Shown: one piece after another, positions 9,920-20,787 of the stretch | Layout: every line of letters starts with the position of its first letter | How positions within the stretch are numbered: position 1 is the first letter of the stretch | Assembly (NCBI GenBank): GCA_903944255.1 | Contig: CAJARE010000232.1 | Span: forward strand, 1-34,777 | Length of the DNA stretch: 34,777 nucleotides | Reading direction: 5' to 3' | DNA from: an uncultured beta proteobacterium | Lineage (GTDB): Bacteria; Pseudomonadota; Gammaproteobacteria; Burkholderiales; Burkholderiaceae | Program-made: the position numbers and the translations under genes | The notes under the pieces: model-generated | Database searches by the model: none | What the model was told of the DNA's origin: nothing | Seen by the model: the letters and a program-made list of their open reading frames with translations, nothing else

Positions 9920-11354
9920 AGGGCAAAAGCCAGTCAATATTGTGGTGACTGAGGCAGTAGAAATTGAATCATTAGACCTAGACGCGCAAGGTATCGCTCG
10001 CTTAACCCCTAATGAAGCAGAAGCAGCGCTAGGGCAAAGCGGAAAAGTGATATTTATCCGGGGCGCTCTGCCTACAGAACGAGTGACTTATGTCATTACT
10101 CAAGACAAAGCCCGCTTTAGTAAGGCGAAAGTTTTAGAGATTCTAAAGCCGGCTGTTTTTAGAGCAGAACCCAAATGTCAGTTTTTTGGAGTCTGTGGTG
10201 GCTGCACGATGCAGCACTTAGATATTCGTGCACAAATTGCAATGAAGCAACGTGTTTTAGAAGATGATTTAGAGCATATTGCTCATTTAAAGCCACAAGA
10301 AGTTTTGCGCCCCATGGGTGGCCCCGCTTGGGAGTATCGTCAGCGTGCACGCTTAAGCGTGGTGAACCGCTCAATCAAAAAAGGTACCGTACTGATTGGC
10401 TTTCATGAAGGAAAGAGTGGCTATGTTGCTGATATGACGGCCTGTGAAATATTGCCAAAGCATGTCTCTGACCTCCTTCCCAAACTACGTCAGTTAGTCA
10501 TGGGCCTTTCGATTGTGGATCGGATGCCGCAAATTGAGGTAGCTGTGGGTGAGCCAGAGGATCCTCTTTCAGATGATGTAAAAAAATCCAAACCAGTAAC
10601 CGCCTTGGTATTTCGAAATTTAATGCCCTTGACTCCTGCCGATGAGCAATTGTTGCGAAACTTTGCAGATCAACACCAGGTTTGGATTTGGTTGCAACCC
10701 AAGGGGATTGAAACGGTAGCGCCTTTTTATCCAGAGAGCGGCAAGCTTTGCTATCGCCTGCCTGAGTTTGATATTGAGATGCCATTTAAGCCGGCTGATT
10801 TTACGCAAGTCAACCATCTGATGAATCGTGCGCTCGTGAGTAGGGCGATACGCTTGCTTGAGGTAAGCTCTAGCGACCGAGTGCTTGATCTCTTTTGCGG
10901 AATCGGAAATTTCACATTGGCACTTGCCAGAAAAGCAAAGCAAGTTTTGGGGATTGAGGGTTTAGCGAGCTTAACAACCCGTGCACAGGAAAATGCTAAA
11001 CATAATGGGCTTGACAATCAAACTAGCTTTATACAAAGTGATCTTTTTGAAGTAACAACCGAAACTATTGCCTCTTGGGGAAAGGCAGAGCGCTGGTTAA
11101 TGGATCCACCGCGTGAGGGTGCCATGCAAATTTGTCAGGCACTAGCGGATTTGTATTCACAATCAAGCCCATTCATTCCCCAACGCATTGTTTATGTATC
11201 GTGCAATCCTAAAACTTTAGCTAGAGACGCCGAGATCTTATGCGGTCATGCAGGCTTCGTCTTGAGTAGTGCAGGCATCGTCAATATGTTTCCCCACACC
11301 TCCCACGTGGAGTCGATGGCCGTTTTTGACAGAGTCAAGCCATCAGTTCACTAG
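9912..11354 (+). CDS. rlmD: 23S rRNA (uracil(1939)-C(5))-methyltransferase RlmD
   Basis: 'CQFFGVCGGCTMQHL' Fe-S cysteine cluster, 'VLDLFCGIGNFTLALARKAKQVLGIEG', 'DPPREGA', 'VYVSCNPKTLARD'. The in-frame ATG at 9912, overlapping the exonuclease stop, is preferred over the longer ORF start at 9870. Confidence 0.94.
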   Translation: MRRGQKPVNIVVTEAVEIESLDLDAQGIARLTPNEAEAALGQSGKVIFIRGALPTERVTYVITQDKARFSKAKVLEILKPAVFRAEPKCQFFGVCGGCTMQHLDIRAQIAMKQRVLEDDLEHIAHLKPQEVLRPMGGPAWEYRQRARLSVVNRSIKKGTVLIGFHEGKSGYVADMTACEILPKHVSDLLPKLRQLVMGLSIVDRMPQIEVAVGEPEDPLSDDVKKSKPVTALVFRNLMPLTPADEQLLRNFADQHQVWIWLQPKGIETVAPFYPESGKLCYRLPEFDIEMPFKPADFTQVNHLMNRALVSRAIRLLEVSSSDRVLDLFCGIGNFTLALARKAKQVLGIEGLASLTTRAQENAKHNGLDNQTSFIQSDLFEVTTETIASWGKAERWLMDPPREGAMQICQALADLYSQSSPFIPQRIVYVSCNPKTLARDAEILCGHAGFVLSSAGIVNMFPHTSHVESMAVFDRVKPSVH

Positions 11355-11427
11355 CATCACCCCTATATCCTTGATTATGTGATAAAAAACAGTAGCAATC
11401 TCTTTTCACTTCACAAAAAGGAATTTT

Positions 11428-11844
11428 ATGAAATCAATCCTTGCTCTTGCTCTTGGCTTAGGGCTCAGCTTCCATGTCAATGCCCAAGGCATTCCCACTC
11501 TGGCAAAGGTTTATAGCGGAAATACGACTGAAACTTCTATTAATGCCTCTAAAAAGAATCCTAAGACACAAACTCAAAATGTAACAGCGACTCTGACGGT
11601 CATCAAACAAGATGGACCGCATGTTGAGTTTATCTATCAGAATCCAAACTACAAAGCCTATGAAATCGGCACCATTTCTCCGGATGGGAAAAAGCTGCAG
11701 ATTGCATATAAGGGCGGCTCAGGTGTCTATGACATTAGCGATAATAAGTTAGCCGGCTGTGGTGCGGGGCGAGTAAATGAAGGTCCATTTGCCCAATGGG
11801 TGAACACCTATTACGCGTGGTGTGATGATCTGACTGCGAAGTAA
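11428..11844 (+). CDS. Small secreted hypothetical protein
   Basis: 138 aa, clear signal peptide (MKSILALALGLGLSFHVNAQG), AAAAAGGAA RBS just upstream, terminator downstream. No family recognised with confidence. Confidence 0.75.
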   Translation: MKSILALALGLGLSFHVNAQGIPTLAKVYSGNTTETSINASKKNPKTQTQNVTATLTVIKQDGPHVEFIYQNPNYKAYEIGTISPDGKKLQIAYKGGSGVYDISDNKLAGCGAGRVNEGPFAQWVNTYYAWCDDLTAK

Positions 11845-11873
11845 AAATCGAAAAGTAGAAAAGTCAAAAAGAC

Positions 11874-11895
11874 AAAAGGCGCCTAGGCGCCTTTT
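11874..11895. terminator. Bidirectional rho-independent terminator
   Basis: Perfect 22-nt inverted repeat AAAAGGCGCC-TA-GGCGCCTTTT between two convergent genes. Confidence 0.85.
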
Positions 11896-11946
11896 ATCTT
11901 TTGGTCTTAAACGCAGCACTTGTAGCAGCGCTGCGTCAAATACTAA

Positions 11947-12648
11947 TTACTCTTTATTGCCACCAAAAATACCTAATAGTGCGAGCAAATTAGTGAAGAC
12001 GTTGTAAACATCTAAGTAGATCGCTAAGGTAGCCATCACGTAGTTTGTTTCACCACCGTTAATGACGCGTTGCACGTCGACCAGGATGAAGGCTGAGAAG
12101 ATCGCAATCGCCAAAACCATCACAGTCAACATCAATGCAGGCAACTGCAGCCAGATGTTAGCCAAAGAGGCGACGATCAAGAGTAGTACTCCAACCATCA
12201 ACCATTTGCCCATGCCGGCAAAGTCAGTCTTGCTCACTGTTGCAATCGTTGCCATGGTGGCAAAAATTGCTGCTGTGCCTCCGAATGAAAGCATTACTAG
12301 CGTTGCACCATTGCTGTAACTATTGAGGGTGTAGCCAACCAAGCGGGAAAGCATGAGCCCCATGAAGAGAGTAAAGCCCAGCAGGAGCAGGACACCTAAA
12401 CCGGTATCCTTGTTTTTCTCGATAGCCCAAAAGAAGCCGAAGGCGATTGCCAAAAACACAATGAATCCCATAAATGGGCTTTGTGCCATGAAGTTAAAGC
12501 CCATTGCAATGCCAAGCCATGCTCCAATGACGGTTGGAACCATGGATAGCGCCAAGAGGGCGTAGGTGTTTCTGAGTACGCGGTTACGTACCTGGATACT
12601 GCTAATTGAGCCGGTTTGGCCAAAGCCGTAAGAGTTCAGATCACTCAT
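11947..12648 (-). CDS. Bax inhibitor-1/YccA family membrane protein
   Basis: Multiple TM helices; 'NTYALLALSMVPTVIGAWLG', 'MTVMVLAIAIFSAFILVDVQRVINGGETNYVMATLAIYLDVYNVFTNLLALLGIFGG' is the BI-1 C-terminal signature. Start set at ATG 12648 (MSDLNSYGFG) with GGAG upstream, rather than the track's 12729. Confidence 0.93.
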   Translation of the reverse strand: MSDLNSYGFGQTGSISSIQVRNRVLRNTYALLALSMVPTVIGAWLGIAMGFNFMAQSPFMGFIVFLAIAFGFFWAIEKNKDTGLGVLLLLGFTLFMGLMLSRLVGYTLNSYSNGATLVMLSFGGTAAIFATMATIATVSKTDFAGMGKWLMVGVLLLIVASLANIWLQLPALMLTVMVLAIAIFSAFILVDVQRVINGGETNYVMATLAIYLDVYNVFTNLLALLGIFGGNKE

Positions 12649-12824
12649 ATTGACTCCTTCTTTATCATTAATACAAGAGCCCATAAAGGGCTGTTGACAG
12701 TAAGTATAGACAAAATGCATGAATTTCAAGTACCCAGTTAAAAAGATTACAAATCATAGGGTTATGCCCTGTAAATTCAATGGCTTAGCCCTACTTATAT
12801 AGGGGTAAATACGGTCAGGCAAGG

Positions 12825-12830
12825 TATAAT
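12825..12830 (+). promoter_or_regulatory. Putative sigma70 -10 element upstream of ndk
   Basis: Consensus TATAAT about 100 nt upstream of the ndk ATG in an AT-rich intergenic region. No convincing -35 seen. Confidence 0.45.
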
Positions 12831-12928
12831 TCGGGGGTCGTCGAAATAGGGTGGGGCTGTAGACCATTTTTACCTCTCAATTGAGGCTTATTTCACAAAT
12901 ATCTTTGAAATCACTATTGGAGTCTTGC

Positions 12929-13354
12929 ATGGCAATTGAACGCACCCTATCTATTATCAAACCTGATGCTGTCGCTAAAAACGTCATCGGCAAAATTTAT
13001 GACCGTTTTGAATCTGCAGGTTTGAAGATTATCGCGTCCAAAATGGCGCATCTTTCGCAATCAGAAGCGGAGCAGTTCTATGGCGTTCATAAAGATCGTC
13101 CTTTCTTCAAAGATCTGGTGAGTTTTATGATTTCTGGTCCAGTCATGATTCAAGTATTGCAAGGTGAAGGCGCAATTGCTAAAAACCGCGATTTGATGGG
13201 CGCGACTGATCCTAAGAAGGCAGACAAAGGCACTATCCGTGCTGACTTTGCTGACAGCATTGATGCAAACGCAGTTCATGGTTCTGATGCGCCTGAAACT
13301 GCTGCAGTGGAAGTGGCTTTTTTCTTCCCTGGCATGAATGTTTTCAATCGTTAA
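12929..13354 (+). CDS. ndk: Nucleoside diphosphate kinase
   Basis: '[28 protein letters not shown]', '[20 protein letters not shown]' (catalytic His motif). ATG at 12929 preferred over the upstream TTG. Confidence 0.97.
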   Translation: MAIERTLSIIKPDAVAKNVIGKIYDRFESAGLKIIASKMAHLSQSEAEQFYGVHKDRPFFKDLVSFMISGPVMIQVLQGEGAIAKNRDLMGATDPKKADKGTIRADFADSIDANAVHGSDAPETAAVEVAFFFPGMNVFNR

Positions 13355-13384
13355 TCAACACCTATTTATTCATAAGTAGGCGCA

Positions 13385-14572
13385 TTGACCTCCCCGCGCG
13401 TAAATCTCTTAGATTTTGACGCTGACCAAATGGCAGCGTATGTCGCGGGGCTGAATGAAAAGCCCTTTAGGGCAATACAACTCATGCAGTGGATACATCA
13501 ACGCGGTGCATCCGATATTAATGACATGAGTGATCTCGCAAAAAGCTTTAGAGCGACTTTGTTAGCTAAAGCAGAAGTGCTTTCTCTCCCTGTTATCAAA
13601 GATGAACACGCCGCAGACGGTACACGTAAGTGGTTACTTGATGTCGGCGCCGGTAATGCAGTGGAGTCTGTGTTTATCCCCGAAGATGATCGCGGTACTT
13701 TGTGTATTTCTTCTCAGGCAGGTTGTGCAGTCAATTGCCGCTTTTGCTCCACTGGATACCAAGGATTCTCACGCAACCTCACTTCTGGTGAAATCATTGG
13801 TCAACTATGGTTTGCTGAGCATCTTTTGCGCAATGATCCTGATGCCGTTCGCAGAATTGAAAAATATCCAACTCCTGGCTGGGAGCACACTGGTCGCGTC
13901 ATTTCTAACGTGGTGATGATGGGTATGGGCGAGCCTCTACTTAATTACGATAACGTGGTGTCAGCCTTACATTTAATGCTCGATGATAGGGCTTACGGAT
14001 TATCGCGTCGACGAGTCACTGTTTCTACGTCGGGTGTAGTACCCATGATTGATCGTTTGGCGCAAGACTGTCCAGTAGCGCTTGCGGTGTCATTGCATGC
14101 GCCCAACGATACCTTACGAGATCAGCTCGTGCCACTGAATCAAAAATATCCGCTTCGCGAACTACTCGATGCCTGCGAGCGTTACTTACCTTTTGCTCCC
14201 AGAGATTTTTTAACTTTTGAGTATTGCATGCTTGATGGTATCAATGACTCAGATATTCAAGCCAAAGAATTGGTTCGCCTTCTCAAAAATATTAAATGTA
14301 AGGTGAACCTGATTCCTTTTAATCCATTTCCTGAGTCTGGGCTTAAGCGCTCTCCCGCACAGCGTATACATGCATTTGCAAGTATTCTTCTAGATGCTGG
14401 CATGGTGGCGACTGTGCGAAAGACTCGTGGTGATGATATTGCTGCAGCCTGCGGTCAGCTAGCAGGAGATGTTGTAGACCGCACTCGCGTGCGTGAGCGC
14501 GCAGTACATGATGCAGAAATTATTCAAACACAAGAACAGCCCATTGAATGGCTGAAGAAATTGGATAGCTAA
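13385..14572 (+). CDS. rlmN: 23S rRNA/tRNA adenine-C2 methyltransferase RlmN (radical SAM)
   Basis: '[34 protein letters not shown]' (CxxxCxxC), '[15 protein letters not shown]', '[17 protein letters not shown]', 'ACGQLAG'. Confidence 0.97.
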   Translation: MTSPRVNLLDFDADQMAAYVAGLNEKPFRAIQLMQWIHQRGASDINDMSDLAKSFRATLLAKAEVLSLPVIKDEHAADGTRKWLLDVGAGNAVESVFIPEDDRGTLCISSQAGCAVNCRFCSTGYQGFSRNLTSGEIIGQLWFAEHLLRNDPDAVRRIEKYPTPGWEHTGRVISNVVMMGMGEPLLNYDNVVSALHLMLDDRAYGLSRRRVTVSTSGVVPMIDRLAQDCPVALAVSLHAPNDTLRDQLVPLNQKYPLRELLDACERYLPFAPRDFLTFEYCMLDGINDSDIQAKELVRLLKNIKCKVNLIPFNPFPESGLKRSPAQRIHAFASILLDAGMVATVRKTRGDDIAAACGQLAGDVVDRTRVRERAVHDAEIIQTQEQPIEWLKKLDS

Positions 14573-15822
14573 TGAGTACTTTGCCATTGGGACCCGCTCC
14601 TAAACGAGAAACACGTCAAGCAACGGTTGCTTGGAAAACCAACATCATTACAGTGGGTGGAAATGCCCCGGTACGTGTTCAGTCCATGACCAATACGGAT
14701 ACTGCAGATGCAGTTGCTACCGCGATTCAAGTAAAAGAGTTAGCGCGCGCTGGATCAGAAATGGTCCGGATCACAGTCAACACACCTGAGGCTGCAGCGG
14801 CCGTTCCCTACATTCGTGAGCAGCTAGACAAAATGGACGTTTTGGTTCCATTGATTGGCGACTTTCATTACAACGGCCACACTTTGCTGAAGGATTATCC
14901 CGAGTGCGCTAAAGCACTTTCTAAGTATCGTATTAATCCCGGTAATGTAGGCAAGGGGGCAAAGCGTGACCCACAATTTGCCCAAATGATCGAAGCGGCA
15001 TGCAAATATGACAAGCCGATTCGGATTGGCGTGAACTGGGGCAGCTTAGATCAAGAGCTTTTAGCTTCTGTGATGGATAGCAATGCTGCATTAGCTAATC
15101 CAAAGACTGCACAAGAAGTCATGATTGAGGCCTTGATTCAGTCGGCGCTGCAATCAGCAGAAAAAGCGGTTGAGCTAGGAATGAATCCCAATCAAATTGT
15201 GCTCTCTTGCAAAGTCAGTAATGTGCAAGACTTGGTTGCAGTCTATCGTGACCTATCAGGGCGCGCAGACTATCCTTTACATTTGGGCTTAACCGAAGCA
15301 GGGATGGGTAGCAAAGGAATTGTGTCTTCAACTGCAGCCATGGGCATTCTGTTGCAAGAAGGCATTGGCGACACGATTCGCGTATCACTGACTCCAGATC
15401 CTGGCGCGCCTCGTGAAAACGAAGTTATTGTGGCTCAAGAAATTTTGCAAACAATGGGCTTGCGCCATTTCACGCCAATGGTTATCGCCTGTCCAGGTTG
15501 CGGCAGAACTACCAGTACAACCTTTCAAGAGTTAGCTTCCGATATTCAATCTTATCTGCGTCAGCAAATGCCAATCTGGAAAAAAACACATCCCGGTGTT
15601 GAAAATATGAATGTGGCTGTAATGGGGTGTATCGTTAATGGACCAGGGGAAAGTAAGCACGCCAATATTGGTATCTCATTACCAGGTACCGGTGAGACTC
15701 CTGCAGCCCCTGTGTTTGTTGATGGCGTCAAGGTAAAAACCTTACGCGGTGACAATATTGCGCAAGACTTTCAGGTCATAGTGCACGAATATGTGAAGCA
15801 AAACTACGCAGCGAAAGCGTAA
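14572..15822 (+). CDS. ispG: 4-hydroxy-3-methylbut-2-enyl diphosphate synthase (IspG)
   Basis: '[36 protein letters not shown]', '[19 protein letters not shown]', '[25 protein letters not shown]'. ATG overlaps the rlmN TAA (TAATG). Confidence 0.97.
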   Translation: MSTLPLGPAPKRETRQATVAWKTNIITVGGNAPVRVQSMTNTDTADAVATAIQVKELARAGSEMVRITVNTPEAAAAVPYIREQLDKMDVLVPLIGDFHYNGHTLLKDYPECAKALSKYRINPGNVGKGAKRDPQFAQMIEAACKYDKPIRIGVNWGSLDQELLASVMDSNAALANPKTAQEVMIEALIQSALQSAEKAVELGMNPNQIVLSCKVSNVQDLVAVYRDLSGRADYPLHLGLTEAGMGSKGIVSSTAAMGILLQEGIGDTIRVSLTPDPGAPRENEVIVAQEILQTMGLRHFTPMVIACPGCGRTTSTTFQELASDIQSYLRQQMPIWKKTHPGVENMNVAVMGCIVNGPGESKHANIGISLPGTGETPAAPVFVDGVKVKTLRGDNIAQDFQVIVHEYVKQNYAAKA

Positions 15823-15839
15823 TCAAAACAAGAATAAAA

Positions 15840-17168
15840 ATGACCGAGCAAAATAATCAGGCGAAAGTGCAGAAGACGCAAAAGATCAATGGCGTTCGCG
15901 GCATGAATGATTTGTTGCCAACTGATGCGCCTCAGTGGGCACATCTAGAGCAGGTATTGCGTGACCTCACGCGAGCTTATGGCTATGAGTTTTTAAGAAC
16001 ACCCATAGTTGAAGCTACTGCAGTATTTCAGCGAGGCATTGGTGAGGTGACCGATATCGTTGAGAAAGAAATGTACTCTTTCGAAGACCGTTTGAATGGT
16101 GAGCAACTGACAATGCGTCCTGAGGGTACAGCTGCATTAGTGCGCTCTGTGATTGAAAATAATTTGTTGTATGAAGGGCCCAAACGTCTTTGGTATACGG
16201 GGCCAATGTTTCGGCATGAACGTCCACAACGAGGGCGTTATCGTCAATTTCATCAGTTTGGCATTGAGGCTTTGGGTTTTGCTGGTCCCGATATCGATGC
16301 AGAAATCATTCTCATGGGTCAACGCTTATGGGATGAGCTAGGTTTGATAGGTGTCCGCCTGGAAATTAATTCTTTAGGACAAGCTCATGAGCGTGCAGAG
16401 CATCGCGCAGCCCTAGTGACCTATTTTGAAAAGAATCAGGCGCAATTGGATGAAGATTCGCAGCGACGTCTTTTAACTAATCCTTTGCGAATTCTGGATA
16501 CAAAAAATCCAGATATGCAGACATTGATCGAAGGCGCACCAAAGTTATTAGATTTTTTGGGCGATGAATCGTTGCAACACTTCAATACGGTTCAGGAATT
16601 ATTGAAAGCTAACAATATCCCGTGCAAGATCAATCCACGCTTGGTTCGTGGCTTGGATTACTACAACCTCACTGTCTTTGAGTGGATAACAGATGAGCTT
16701 GGCGCACAAGGAACGATTGCTGGCGGTGGGCGCTATGACCCCCTCATTGAGCGGATGGGTGGTAAAGCTGCCCCTGCATGTGGCTGGGCTATGGGTATGG
16801 AGCGCGTGCTTGAGTTGATGAAAGTTTCAGATTCGCTTCCTGAGGTTCAGGCCCAATGCGATGTTTATGTGTTGCATCAGGGCGGTGATACTTTCACAAC
16901 TGCCATGATTATTGCTGAGCGCCTACGTAGCGCTGGAATTGATACCATTCTCTTTTGCCCACCAGACGGCCAGTCAGCTAGCTTTAAGTCGCAAATGAAG
17001 AAGGCCGATAGCAGTGGCGCTGCCTTTGCAGTCATTATTGGCCCCGATGAATTAGCTAAGAATGAAGCGCAATTAAAAGACCTACGGGCCAGTGGTGAGC
17101 AAAAGGCTGTCCCTTTGGATGGACTATTAGAAGCTGTAATGGAAGCAATTGTTGGCGCCTCCGAATAG
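15840..17168 (+). CDS. hisS: Histidine--tRNA ligase
   Basis: '[10 protein letters not shown]', '[14 protein letters not shown]', '[23 protein letters not shown]', '[15 protein letters not shown]', '[14 protein letters not shown]'. Confidence 0.98.
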   Translation: MTEQNNQAKVQKTQKINGVRGMNDLLPTDAPQWAHLEQVLRDLTRAYGYEFLRTPIVEATAVFQRGIGEVTDIVEKEMYSFEDRLNGEQLTMRPEGTAALVRSVIENNLLYEGPKRLWYTGPMFRHERPQRGRYRQFHQFGIEALGFAGPDIDAEIILMGQRLWDELGLIGVRLEINSLGQAHERAEHRAALVTYFEKNQAQLDEDSQRRLLTNPLRILDTKNPDMQTLIEGAPKLLDFLGDESLQHFNTVQELLKANNIPCKINPRLVRGLDYYNLTVFEWITDELGAQGTIAGGGRYDPLIERMGGKAAPACGWAMGMERVLELMKVSDSLPEVQAQCDVYVLHQGGDTFTTAMIIAERLRSAGIDTILFCPPDGQSASFKSQMKKADSSGAAFAVIIGPDELAKNEAQLKDLRASGEQKAVPLDGLLEAVMEAIVGASE

Positions 17169-17217
17169 AATGTACTTAGCCCTAAAAATAATGACCAATA
17201 AATGAGTTTGGATTGAT

Positions 17218-17877
17218 ATGCCTTTAGATTTACAAGAACAAGAACAAATAGACCAGCTGAGAGATTTTTGGCAAAAGTATCGTAACTTGATTGCTGGTGT
17301 TCTGACAGTAGTTTTATTTGCGTATGCAGCCTATAGTGCTTATCACTGGTGGCTGAATAATCAAGCTACAGAGGCTTCTAAGCTGTATGAAACGATGGTC
17401 TCTGCAATTGCTAAGGGAGATAAAGACCAGACCTTACGCGCCGCCAATGACCTACAAAAAGACTTTGCTCGTACTACTTACGCTGCGATGTCTAGTTTGG
17501 TTGCCGCTCGAGTTGCATCCGATGCTGGTGATAGTGCCAAGGCGATTGAGTATTTACGTTGGGCTGCCAAAAATGCTTCTAATGATGGTTACTTAGCATT
17601 GGCGAAGCTGCGCCTTGTTTCTCAATTAATTGAGCAGGGTGGCGACCAAAATTTTACTGAGGCTGATCAGATCCTGAAGGAAAAACCCATTCAGGGATTT
17701 GAGGCCCTATGGCTTGAGCGGCGTGGCGATTGGTACTTAGTACAAAAGAAAAATGCTGAAGCAAAGGCAAGCTATCAAGAGGCTTGGAAAAAATTAGATC
17801 AAGCAAAAGAGTTACCTGAAGACGCTCGCCGTCTATTGAAGGTTAAGTTAGATGCTGTTGGGGGCCTTGCTCAGTGA
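17218..17877 (+). CDS. yfgM: YfgM-like TPR protein / Sec translocon ancillary subunit
   Basis: 'DLQEQEQIDQLRDFWQKYRNLIAGVLTVVLFAYAAYSAYHWW' N-terminal TM and TPR-like C-terminus. Canonical position between hisS and bamB. Confidence 0.88.
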   Translation: MPLDLQEQEQIDQLRDFWQKYRNLIAGVLTVVLFAYAAYSAYHWWLNNQATEASKLYETMVSAIAKGDKDQTLRAANDLQKDFARTTYAAMSSLVAARVASDAGDSAKAIEYLRWAAKNASNDGYLALAKLRLVSQLIEQGGDQNFTEADQILKEKPIQGFEALWLERRGDWYLVQKKNAEAKASYQEAWKKLDQAKELPEDARRLLKVKLDAVGGLAQ

Positions 17878-19031
17878 TCAATGCAATGAACCATCAGGTA
17901 AAGCGGCTTGTAACTGCTTTTCTCATAGGCTCGCTTGCATTCACTTTTATTGGGTGCTCTGGTAGTGCGCGTGTCCGTAAGCCAGCAGAACTGACACCAG
18001 TCACTAATCAGTTTGAAATGCTTCCTGTATGGACTACCAATGTTGGCTCGTCAGAAAAATTTAATTTTCATCCCGCAGTTGCAGGAGATGGGGTTTACGC
18101 GGCATCTCATAATGGAACTGTGACTAAAGTTGACTTAGCTACTGGTAAAAAAATGTGGGAGGCTTCTGTGCCTGAGCGCTTAGCTATTGGTCCAGGTACG
18201 GATGGGAGTATTACTGTTGTTGTCGGTATAAAAGGTACGGTTTATGCATTTGATGATTCGGGTAAGTCAATATGGAAAGTCAATATTGCTAGCGAAGTAT
18301 TGAGTGAGCCAGTAGTGTCGGGTGGAGTCGTAGTTGTCCGAGCTTTGGATAATCGTTTCTTGGGATTAGATGCTAAAACAGGTGTTCGCAAGTGGATTTA
18401 TCAAAGACCGCAAGCTGCTTTATCTTTGCGCGTTGGCTATGGCATGTTGCCTCTGAATAATGAGGTGGTAGTGACTGGATTTTCAGGTGGGCGTTTTGGC
18501 ATGATTGCGATTGCTAATGGCGGTTTAATCTGGGAGACCCCCATATCGTTCCCGAAAGGCTTTTCGGAAATTGAACGTCTAAATGATGTTACCTCTAAGC
18601 CAAGCTTAGAGGGGGATACAGTTTGTGCTGTGTCTTACCAAGGTCGCATTGGTTGTGGGCAAGTCAGGACTGGAAATCTCATTTGGTATAAAGATTTTTC
18701 TAGCTACACTGGAACTTCTCAAAGCACCGAATTGGTTTTTTCAGCTAATGAAAAATCCCAGATCTTTGCATTCACTACGAAAGATGGAAGGCCAGTTTGG
18801 GAAAATACTAAGCTCACTTTCCGGGATGTAGGAGAATCTCTTGCCGTCGGTCGAGTGGTACTAATGGGTGATGCCGAGGGTTATGTGCATACATTTACAC
18901 AGGCGAAGGGCGATTATATTTCTCGCTTTCGTCACGATAGCAGTCCAATCTCAGCCGCCCCTATTGCAGTTGGCGGCCTCATCTTGATTCAATCCCAAGG
19001 TGGAAAACTAGCGGCGTACAGTCCAAAATGA
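17874..19031 (+). CDS. bamB: Outer membrane assembly factor BamB
   Basis: Lipobox '[11 protein letters not shown]', PQQ/WD40-like beta-propeller repeats ('[26 protein letters not shown]', '[31 protein letters not shown]'), locus between yfgM and der. The true start may be an internal ATG (17886) rather than GTG 17874. Confidence 0.92.
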   Translation: MINAMNHQVKRLVTAFLIGSLAFTFIGCSGSARVRKPAELTPVTNQFEMLPVWTTNVGSSEKFNFHPAVAGDGVYAASHNGTVTKVDLATGKKMWEASVPERLAIGPGTDGSITVVVGIKGTVYAFDDSGKSIWKVNIASEVLSEPVVSGGVVVVRALDNRFLGLDAKTGVRKWIYQRPQAALSLRVGYGMLPLNNEVVVTGFSGGRFGMIAIANGGLIWETPISFPKGFSEIERLNDVTSKPSLEGDTVCAVSYQGRIGCGQVRTGNLIWYKDFSSYTGTSQSTELVFSANEKSQIFAFTTKDGRPVWENTKLTFRDVGESLAVGRVVLMGDAEGYVHTFTQAKGDYISRFRHDSSPISAAPIAVGGLILIQSQGGKLAAYSPK

Positions 19032-20392
19032 ATCCAGTCATCACTATCGTCGGCCGTCCCAATGTTGGAAAGTCGACTCTTTTTAATCGCCTGACGCGCT
19101 CACGCGATGCGTTGGTGGCTGATTTTTCTGGCCTGACTAGAGATCGTCACTATGGCAAAGGCCGAATTGGTGAGCGCCCATTTATTTGTGTAGATACCGG
19201 CGGTTTTGAGCCAGTTGCTAAGACTGGCATCGTAGCCGAAATGGCTAAGCAAACAAAGCAAGCAGTGGCTGAGTCTGACATTATTATTTTCTTAGTAGAT
19301 GGTCGCTTAGGTATGGCACCCCAAGATCGTGTGATTGCTGACTTCTTGCGTAAAACAGGTCGCCCCGTGATTTTGGCCGTTAACAAAACAGAAGGAATGC
19401 AATCAGGCATTGTTACTGCAGACTTTCATGAGTTAGGTTTGGGCGAACCTTTTCCGATTTCTTCGGCACATGGCGATGGCGTTCGCGGACTGATTGATGA
19501 CGCATTAGACTCCTTGGGGATTGCCGAGCCCGATCAGGAAGATGTCGCAAACGATCCCAATCGTCCGATGAAGATTGCAGTAGTAGGGCGTCCCAATGTT
19601 GGTAAATCGACCCTTATTAATAAATTGATTGGTGAAGAACGCGTCATTGCATTCGATATGCCTGGTACTACACGTGATGCCATTGAAGTGCCCTTTGAAC
19701 GTAATGGCAAACCTTATATCTTGGTAGACACTGCGGGTTTGCGTCGTCGCGGAAAAGTGTTTGAAGCGATTGAAAAATTTTCTGTAGTGAAAACTCTACA
19801 AGCCATTGCTGATTGCAATGTGGTTATTTTGATGCTAGATGCTCAACAAGATATCTCTGAGCAAGATGCTCATATTGCAGGATTTATTGTAGAGGCGGGC
19901 CGCGCTTTAGTAGTGGCAGTGAATAAATGGGACGGTATTGATTCTTATGTAAAGGAACGCGCTCGTCTAGAGATTGCCCAAAAGCTGCGCTTCTTAGATT
20001 TTGCGAATGTACATCCAATTTCAGCCAAAAAAGGCACTGGTCTCAAAGAGTTATTTAAAGATGTTGATGCGGCCTATGCTGCTGCCATGGCAAAACTACC
20101 GACTCCGCGTTTGACTCGCATCTTGCAAGAGGCGATTGAGCATCAGCAGCCTAAACGGGTTGGGATGGGACGCCCTAAATTACGTTATGCCCACCAGGGA
20201 GGCATGAATCCTCCCATTGTGGTGATTCATGGTACTTCGCTCAGCGGCGTAACAGATAGCTATAAACGCTATTTGGAGGGTCGATTTAGGGATGTTTTCA
20301 AGTTGCGAGGCACCCCATTGAGAATTCAGATGAATACAGCAAAGAACCCTTACGTCGATGAGGATAAAGGAAAAAAAGGCAAAAAAAGGTGA
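19028..20392 (+). CDS. der: Ribosome biogenesis GTPase Der (double Era-like GTPase)
   Basis: Two G1 motifs '[14 protein letters not shown]' and '[35 protein letters not shown]', C-terminal KH-like domain and basic tail 'KGKKGKKR'. Confidence 0.98.
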   Translation: MNPVITIVGRPNVGKSTLFNRLTRSRDALVADFSGLTRDRHYGKGRIGERPFICVDTGGFEPVAKTGIVAEMAKQTKQAVAESDIIIFLVDGRLGMAPQDRVIADFLRKTGRPVILAVNKTEGMQSGIVTADFHELGLGEPFPISSAHGDGVRGLIDDALDSLGIAEPDQEDVANDPNRPMKIAVVGRPNVGKSTLINKLIGEERVIAFDMPGTTRDAIEVPFERNGKPYILVDTAGLRRRGKVFEAIEKFSVVKTLQAIADCNVVILMLDAQQDISEQDAHIAGFIVEAGRALVVAVNKWDGIDSYVKERARLEIAQKLRFLDFANVHPISAKKGTGLKELFKDVDAAYAAAMAKLPTPRLTRILQEAIEHQQPKRVGMGRPKLRYAHQGGMNPPIVVIHGTSLSGVTDSYKRYLEGRFRDVFKLRGTPLRIQMNTAKNPYVDEDKGKKGKKR

Positions 20393-20418
20393 TTTTGAGA
20401 TAAGCTTTTATCTAGGGC

Positions 20419-20446
20419 TTGAATTTTCATGAATTCGGGACAATAT
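20419..20446 (+). promoter_or_regulatory. Putative sigma70 promoter upstream of hfq
   Basis: TTGAAT (20419-20424) and CAATAT (20441-20446), 16-nt spacer, in the der-hfq intergenic region. An alternative -10 is TATAGA (20444-20449). Confidence 0.4.
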
Positions 20447-20544
20447 AGAACTCAGCAAGCACCCCAAATGGATCATCATCATTACAGTTGGCAGCATTAA
20501 TAAAAAAGCAAGACTCCCAAACTAAAAAGTCAAAAAGGAGCAGT

Positions 20545-20787
20545 ATGAATAACAACAAAATCCAATTACTTCAGGATCCATTCCTCAATATATTACGCAA
20601 GGAACATGTACCCGTTTCAATCTATTTGGTGAACGGTATTAAATTGCAAGGCAATATTGAATCGTTTGATCAGTACGTGGTGTTGCTACGCAATACCGTT
20701 ACCCAAATGGTTTACAAACATGCTATTTCTACGATTGTTCCTGCTCGTGCGGTTGATTTTCGATTAGAAGAAGGTAACCCTGTATAA
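20545..20787 (+). CDS. hfq: RNA chaperone Hfq
   Basis: '[67 protein letters not shown]'. ATG 20545 is preceded by AAAGGAG; the upstream part of the track ORF is not Hfq-like. Confidence 0.98.
   Translation: MNNNKIQLLQDPFLNILRKEHVPVSIYLVNGIKLQGNIESFDQYVVLLRNTVTQMVYKHAISTIVPARAVDFRLEEGNPV

Noticed and set aside
12062-12565. Plus-strand ORFs antisense to the Bax-inhibitor-1 gene
   Set aside because: Shadow ORFs opposite a well-supported membrane protein gene.
12831-12875. G-rich ndk leader (GGGGGTCGTCGAAATAGGGTGGGGCTGTAGACCATTTTT) considered as a riboswitch or small RNA
   Set aside because: Only a weak GGTC/GACC pairing is visible and no known riboswitch consensus was recognised.
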